Origin: CAWJEL01 sp964647255
Lineage (GTDB): Bacteria > Chloroflexota > Anaerolineae > CG2-30-64-16
Direction of reading: 5' to 3'
Assembly: GCA_964647255.1 (NCBI GenBank)
Contig: CAZYGI010000018.1
Location: 1 to 64,000 of the forward strand
Length of the DNA stretch: 64,000 bases
Below are positions 59,735-64,000 of the stretch, piece by piece. The notes beneath the pieces are model-generated. The model was not told the origin of the DNA. It ran no database searches and saw nothing but the letters and a program-made list of their open reading frames with translations. Every line of letters starts with the position of its first letter. The first letter of the stretch is position 1. Made by a program: the position numbers and the translations under genes.

Positions 59735-61873
59735 ATGGAGGCAGCAGTCACCTTGCAGCCCGCGGCGGATCCGGCGGTAGCCCCGGCATTCCCGTTCCCT
59801 GCCAATCTCAAAGACCCAACCCTGTACTTCAACCGGGAGCTGAGCTGGCTGGAGTTCAACCGCCGCGTGTTGGAGGAGGCGTGGGATCACCGCCACCCCC
59901 TGCTCGAACGCGTCAAATTTCTGGCGATCTTCAGCTCCAACCTGGACGAATTCTTCATGATCCGGGTGTCGGGGTTGAAGGACCAGATCGCGGCCGGCGT
60001 GACCAGCACACCGCCCGACGGGATGACGCCGGCCGAGCAGTTGGCCGAGATTCGCGAGCGCACCTTGCCCATGCTGCAGGAACAGCGGCGTTGTTTCTAC
60101 GAGGATGTCCTCCCTGAGTTGGCCGCAACCGATGTTCACATCCTGCATTATGCGCAGCTCCGCTCGGATGAGCAGGATCGGCTGCGGACTTATTTTTTGG
60201 ATCAGGTGCTGCCCGTGTTGACGCCGCTGGCGTTCGATCCCGGCCGGCCTTTTCCGCATATCTCGAACCTCAGCCTGAATCTCGCCGTGTGGCTGCACGA
60301 TCTCGACAACAAGCGCCACTTCGCCCGGGTTAAGGTGCCGACCTCCCTGCCGCGGCTGATCGCCGTCGAAGACGGGAAGCGCTACGTCTGGCTGGAGGAG
60401 GTCATCGCCGGTAACCTGGGGATCCTGTTCCCCGGCCATGAGATCGAGCAGGCGTATCCGTTCCACGTCTTGCGCGACACGGACATGGAAATCCAGGAGG
60501 ATGAGGCGCCCGATCTGCTGGAGACCATCGAACAAGGCCTGCGCCAGCGCCAGTTCGGCCCCGTGGTGCGGCTCACCGTGGACGATGCCATGCCTGATGC
60601 GATGGTTCAACTGCTGATGGAAAACCTGGAGGTCGGGCCGGAGGACGTCTATCCGATCGTGCCGCCCCTGGGCATGAGCGATCTGTGGGATCTGCACGGG
60701 CTGAATCGGCCGGATCTCAAGGACGCACCGTTTGTGTCCGCCGTGCCGCCCCAACTGCGTGATCTCAAGGCGCCTGACGAGATCTTTGCGGCGATCCGGC
60801 AGAGTGACATCCTGCTGCATCATCCCTACGATTCGTTCAAGCCGGTGTTGGATTTCATCAACGCCGCGGCGCTGGATCCGAACGTCCTGGCGATCAAGCA
60901 GACCTTGTATCGCGTCGGACGCAATGCGCCGGTGGTGCGGTCGCTGCTCGAAGCGCAGCGCAACGGCAAACAGGTCGCCGTCCTGGTGGAGCTGAAGGCG
61001 CGGTTCGACGAAGAGAGCAATATCGGCTGGGCCCGCGCGTTGGAAGGTGAAGGGGTGCACGTGGTTTACGGCCTGGTCGGGCTGAAGACGCACAGCAAGA
61101 TCACCCTTGTGGTGCGCAAGGAGCCGGGCGGATTGCGCCGCTACCTGCACCTGGCGACGGGAAACTATAACGCGGTGACGGCCGGCATCTACACCGATCT
61201 AGGGCTGCTGACGTGCGATCCGGAAATGGGCGCCGACGCCACCGAACTGTTCAACACACTGACCGGTTACTCCACGCAGCAGTATTACCGCAGCCTGCTG
61301 GTGGCGCCTGGCAGCATGCGCAACCGGATTGAGGCCCTGATCGAGCGCGAGACCGAGCATGCGCTCGCCGGCCGCGGGGGGCGGCTGATCTTCAAGTTGA
61401 ACTCGCTGGTGGACGACCGCCTCATCCGATCGCTTTATCGGGCCTCTCAGGCCGGGGTGCAGGTGGATTTGATCGTGCGCGGCATCTGCTGTTTGCGGCC
61501 CAGGCTGCCGGGCGTCAGCGACAACATCCGAGTGATCAGCATTGTGGGGCGTTTCCTGGAGCACAGCCGGATATACTACTTCGGCAATGGGGGCGACTCA
61601 GAAGTGTATCTCGGCAGCGCCGATCTGATGCCGCGCAACCTGGATCGGCGGGTTGAGATCATCTTCCCGATCAAAGATGCGGGCATCCGGGCCTATTTGC
61701 GCAATGCGGTGCTTGAAGTGGAGCTGCGCAACAACAGCCGGGCGCGGCTTCTCCATGCCGACGGCACGTACACGTGCATCGGCCGCGCGGAAGATGAACC
61801 CGCGGTGGATAGCCAGGCGTGGCTGCTGGCGCACCCGGCGGCCGGTGGCCGCGGCGCGCCGTTTCGCCTTTAG
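59735..61873 (+). CDS. ppk1: Polyphosphate kinase 1
   Basis: 712 residues, the normal Ppk1 length. It makes long-chain polyphosphate from ATP at the membrane periphery. Domain order visible: N (YFNRELSWLEFNRRVLEEA), head (PLLERVKFLAIFSSNLDEFF), then catalytic C1/C2 with the phospho-histidine in GLKTHSKITLVVR, TGNYNAVTAGIYTDLGLLTC and the second conserved His in FLEHSRIYYFGNGG, followed by GSADLMPRNLDRRVEIIFPI. ATG 59735 with GGAGG. Monocistronic with terminator. No exopolyphosphatase or pstSCAB genes adjoin it. Confidence 0.96.
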   Translation: MEAAVTLQPAADPAVAPAFPFPANLKDPTLYFNRELSWLEFNRRVLEEAWDHRHPLLERVKFLAIFSSNLDEFFMIRVSGLKDQIAAGVTSTPPDGMTPAEQLAEIRERTLPMLQEQRRCFYEDVLPELAATDVHILHYAQLRSDEQDRLRTYFLDQVLPVLTPLAFDPGRPFPHISNLSLNLAVWLHDLDNKRHFARVKVPTSLPRLIAVEDGKRYVWLEEVIAGNLGILFPGHEIEQAYPFHVLRDTDMEIQEDEAPDLLETIEQGLRQRQFGPVVRLTVDDAMPDAMVQLLMENLEVGPEDVYPIVPPLGMSDLWDLHGLNRPDLKDAPFVSAVPPQLRDLKAPDEIFAAIRQSDILLHHPYDSFKPVLDFINAAALDPNVLAIKQTLYRVGRNAPVVRSLLEAQRNGKQVAVLVELKARFDEESNIGWARALEGEGVHVVYGLVGLKTHSKITLVVRKEPGGLRRYLHLATGNYNAVTAGIYTDLGLLTCDPEMGADATELFNTLTGYSTQQYYRSLLVAPGSMRNRIEALIERETEHALAGRGGRLIFKLNSLVDDRLIRSLYRASQAGVQVDLIVRGICCLRPRLPGVSDNIRVISIVGRFLEHSRIYYFGNGGDSEVYLGSADLMPRNLDRRVEIIFPIKDAGIRAYLRNAVLEVELRNNSRARLLHADGTYTCIGRAEDEPAVDSQAWLLAHPAAGGRGAPFRL

Positions 61874-61879
61874 ATTTAG

Positions 61880-61920
61880 ACAGCGTGTTTTGGGCAGCTT
61901 CGCTGCCCAAAACACGCTGT
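61880..61920. terminator. Bidirectional terminator between ppk1 and the corrinoid gene
   Basis: Perfect 19-bp stem (61880-61898 with 61902-61920), loop TTC, with internal AAAA/TTTT rather than a tail. Convergent genes on both sides. Confidence 0.7.
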
Positions 61921-61966
61921 GAGGTCAAGCGCCTGCCTGACCTCACAGCTATCCGCGGCAGGCGGA

Positions 61967-62602
61967 TCAGGCCGCGATCAGGCTCTTGGCCAGCCGCACG
62001 GCGGAGCTGGCATCGGGAGCGTAGCCATCTGCGCCGATCTGCCTGGCGAAGCCGTCAGTGACGGGCGCGCCGCCGATCATCACCTTCACCTGTTCGCGCA
62101 CGCCGGCCTCTTGCAGCGCCTTGACGGTGCTGTTCATGCTCGGCATCGTTGTTGTCAGCAGCGCTGACATGCCGATCAGTTGCGGCTGGTGATCCAACAC
62201 GGCCTTGACGAACTTCTCCGGGGTGACGTCGGTGCCCAGGTCCACCACTTCAAACCCGGCGCCTTCCAGCATCATTGCCACCAGGTTCTTGCCGATGTCG
62301 TGCAGGTCCCCCTTGACCGTGCCGACGACCGCTTTGCCCGTTGCGACCGTGCCGCCCGCGGCGAGGTGGGGTTTCAGCAGCGTCAATCCGCCCTGCATCG
62401 CGCGGGCCGCCACCAGCATCTCCGGGACGAAGTACTCGCCCTCCTCGAACAAGCGGCCGACTTCGCCCATGGCCGCGATGAGGCCATCCTTGAGGATCGC
62501 TTCCGGGTTGAGCCCGGCTTCCAGTGCGGCCTTGACTCCGGCCTGCGCGCCCTTCGCGTCCCCTTCCAGGACGGCAGCATAGATCGTGTCAATCTGGCTC
62601 AT
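61967..62602 (-). CDS. Corrinoid protein (MtbC type), second copy
   Basis: 211 residues: helical cap (AGLNPEAILKDGLIAAMGEV, YFVPEMLVAARAMQGGL) and cobalamin domain with GDLHDIGKNLVAMMLEGAGF, GMSALLTTTMPSMN, VMIGGAPVTDGFARQIGADG. Standard length for a free methyl-carrier. A methyltransferase that loads it is not in the window. A weak TTTTGG-17-TATAAC lies upstream (62645-62673 region), and AAGGAG precedes the ATG, so it may have its own promoter although pyrB is upstream on the same strand. Confidence 0.93.
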   Translation of the reverse strand: MSQIDTIYAAVLEGDAKGAQAGVKAALEAGLNPEAILKDGLIAAMGEVGRLFEEGEYFVPEMLVAARAMQGGLTLLKPHLAAGGTVATGKAVVGTVKGDLHDIGKNLVAMMLEGAGFEVVDLGTDVTPEKFVKAVLDHQPQLIGMSALLTTTMPSMNSTVKALQEAGVREQVKVMIGGAPVTDGFARQIGADGYAPDASSAVRLAKSLIAA

Positions 62603-62698
62603 GTGTGACTCCTTGCGTTGGCGAGCTTGTAGTCCTCGCTGTTATAAGATCATGGGGCGAGAGCCAAAATCAACTCGCACCCCGATGAGAACCCTTTG

Positions 62699-63634
62699 TT
62701 ATTCGCGGCCTGTCGTCAGCGCGAGCAGCGCCATGCGGACTGGGACGCCGTTGGCCGCCTGGCGGAAGTAGGCCGCGCCGGGCGCATCATCCACTTCCTT
62801 TTTGATTTCATCCACGCGCGGCAGCGGGTGCATGACGATCATACCTGGTTTGGCGCGGCTCATCAGCGCCGCGTCGAGCACGTAGGCGCCCTTCAGCCGC
62901 TCGTATTCGGCCGGGTCGGCGAAGCGCTCCTTCTGGATGCGCGTCATGTAGAGGACGTCGCTGGTCGCCAGCGCCTCGATCAGATCTGGTGTCTCGTGCA
63001 CCGTGATCCCGCGGCCGCGCAGCCCGGCAGTGATCTCGGAGGGCATGGCAAGCGCGTCGGGCGCGACGAAGTTGAACCGGACGCCGAAGTTGGCGAGGAG
63101 TTGGGACAGGGAGTGGACCGTCCGCCCGTTCTTCAGGTCGCCGGCCAGGGTGATCGTCAGCCCCTCGACCCCGCCCTTTTCCTTGCGGATGGTATAGAGG
63201 TCGAGCAGCGCCTGCGTCGGGTGCTGCCCTGCGCCGTCGCCGCCGTTGATCACCGGGATGCCCGCGCCTTCGGCCAGCTCCTGTGCGCTCCCCGTCACCG
63301 GGTGGCGGATGACGGCCACGTCGGCGTAGCCCTCGATCATCTTGCCGGTGTCGAACAGCGTCTCGCCCTTCGCCGCTGAACTGGAGGTCTTGGCTTCAGC
63401 GACCGACAGCACCTGGCCGCTGAGCCGCAGCATCGCGGTCTCAAAGGAGAGGCGCGTGCGCGTGGACGGCTCGTAGAAGAGGGTCGCCAGCACCTTGCCC
63501 GCCATGTTGGTCAGGCGGCCATCGGCCCGCAGCACGCCCTCGAAGCGCGTTGCAGTGTCCATGATCAGGCTAATCTCGTCAGCCGTGAACTGGTCGGCCC
63601 GGATGATGTCTTTGCCTTTCAAGATTGTTGTCAT
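62699..63634 (-). CDS. pyrB: Aspartate carbamoyltransferase catalytic subunit
   Basis: 311 residues. It catalyses carbamoyl phosphate plus aspartate to carbamoyl aspartate in de novo pyrimidine synthesis. Seen: carbamoyl-phosphate site FYEPSTRTRLSFE, RHP, the HPTQALLDLYTI motif, LAGDLKNGRTVHSL and IVMHPLPRVDEI. ATG 63634 with GGAG. Regulatory subunit PyrI is not adjacent. No attenuator or PyrR site was recognised in the 166-base upstream gap, which holds repeats instead. Confidence 0.95.
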   Translation of the reverse strand: MTTILKGKDIIRADQFTADEISLIMDTATRFEGVLRADGRLTNMAGKVLATLFYEPSTRTRLSFETAMLRLSGQVLSVAEAKTSSSAAKGETLFDTGKMIEGYADVAVIRHPVTGSAQELAEGAGIPVINGGDGAGQHPTQALLDLYTIRKEKGGVEGLTITLAGDLKNGRTVHSLSQLLANFGVRFNFVAPDALAMPSEITAGLRGRGITVHETPDLIEALATSDVLYMTRIQKERFADPAEYERLKGAYVLDAALMSRAKPGMIVMHPLPRVDEIKKEVDDAPGAAYFRQAANGVPVRMALLALTTGRE

Positions 63635-63647
63635 CAAGTATTCTCCA

Positions 63648-63795
63648 CATTCAAGCATCCTGAGCGGGTTAACGACCCAACCTCAGATGCGGCGGATCAC
63701 CAGTCGAAGGATGCGGTTTTTGAGCCAAGATCTCGTCCTTCGACTGCACCGGGGCCCCTACCCCGGCTCCGCTCAGGACGCTCCGCTACGGCAAA
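63648..63795. repeat. Dispersed repeat copy upstream of pyrB
   Basis: AGCATCCTGAGCGGG (63653), AGTCGAAGGATGCGG (63703) and, inverted, CCTTCGACTG with CCGCTCAGGACGCTCCG (63738-63786). Same family as 38823-38911 and 55279-55320. It also contains a GGGGCCCCTACCCCGG tract. No gene. Confidence 0.7.
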
Positions 63796-63800
63796 AGAGG

Positions 63801-64000
63801 TTATTTCCGATTCTTCAACGCAGCCAGCACCCGTTCCGGCGTGATCGGCAGCTCCTTGATCTGCACGCCGATGGCAGCCGAAACGGCGCTGGCGACGGCG
63901 GGCGCGGCCGGGGTGAGCGACGGCTCGCCGATGCCCTTGGCGCCGAAGGGCCCCACGCCGGTGCCCGATTCCAGCATGATCACCTGCGTGGTCGGGAAGT
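63801..64000 (-). CDS. Molybdopterin-binding subunit of a xanthine dehydrogenase-type hydroxylase, C-terminus (partial)
   Basis: Only the last 66 residues are inside the window; the frame is open at the right edge. The sequence GTGVGPFGAKGIGEPSLTPA, followed by AVASAVSAAIGV and LPITPERVLAALK, is the conserved C-terminal end of the large molybdenum-binding subunit. It includes the GAKGIGEP loop with the active-site glutamate that acts as base in hydroxylation. Substrate cannot be judged from this fragment. Confidence 0.88.
   Translation of the reverse strand, partial: FPTTQVIMLESGTGVGPFGAKGIGEPSLTPAAPAVASAVSAAIGVQIKELPITPERVLAALKNRK

Noticed and set aside
1..64000. CRISPR arrays, tRNA/rRNA genes, transposases or prophage genes
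   Set aside because: No regularly spaced repeats, no T-loop/anticodon-like structures and no DDE transposase, integrase or phage structural motifs were found by reading both strands; a covariance-model scan could still find a tRNA I missed.

Overview
The window reads as one scaffold piece of a GC-rich (mid-60s %) bacterial genome. It is probably a Chloroflexota of the Anaerolineae/Caldilineae type. That placement is inferred from gene content: GAF-HTH regulators, CHAT proteases, plant-type leucine-rich repeats, a CxxxY-type CcmE, corrinoid methyl-transfer proteins and low-complexity repeats seeded into genes. No rRNA or other marker was seen to confirm it. Three runs of N (17289-17298, 24570-24579, 30870-30969) are scaffold gaps, so this is most likely a draft or metagenome-derived assembly.

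Layout. 1-12 kb: a truncated NlpC/P60 hydrolase, CorA, an alpha-oxoamine synthase, a tandem-domain phosphofructokinase, an orphan ABC ATPase, a giant YfhO-flippase fusion, a polyprenol-phosphate glycosyltransferase and a divergent pseudo-receiver regulator. 12-20.5 kb: rpsT, a DUF2085 protein, then a cytochrome c maturation block (permuted CcdA, CcmD, CcmC, CcmB, CcmA, a di-heme cytochrome, CcmE) and a small copper-response set (HMA chaperone, CsoR, YceI). 20.6-26.6 kb: a multiply broken leucine-rich-repeat gene and two consecutive CHAT proteases. 26.7-30.6 kb: lgt, a methyltetrahydrofolate:corrinoid-type methyltransferase and two secreted proteins. 30.8-38.6 kb: a sugar ABC locus with a duplicated binding-protein domain, two RbsA-type ATPases, one normal RbsC permease and one RbsC permease fused to GAF and HTH domains. 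39-48 kb: a YesN/YesM two-component system with its own YtfQ-like binding protein, followed by ytfQ-ytfR-ytfT-yjfF (galactofuranose-type importer). 48-53.7 kb: DUF692, glycerophosphodiesterase, glutamine amidotransferase and HpcH aldolase genes behind a single-chain PstI/BsuBI-like restriction-modification gene. 53.8-62.6 kb: corrinoid chemistry (RACo-like activator, two corrinoid proteins, homocysteine methyltransferase family protein), an unrecognised 570-residue protein and ppk1. The end carries pyrB and the C-terminus of a molybdenum hydroxylase.

How it fits together. Two carbohydrate importers each have a dedicated sensing arrangement: a classical YesMN plus binding protein for the YtfQ-type system, and an apparently new permease-GAF-HTH fusion for the other. 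Immediately upstream of the promoter of the second locus lie four GTGCA motifs spaced by whole helical turns. The corrinoid proteins, reductive activator, pterin-dependent methyltransferase and homocysteine methyltransferase family protein form a dispersed one-carbon/methyl-transfer module. The most unusual items are the permease-GAF-HTH fusion with its phased array, the CcdA whose first helix sits at the C-terminus, the double binding protein, the YfhO-flippase fusion, the CHAT pair, and repeat-derived insertions inside several reading frames.
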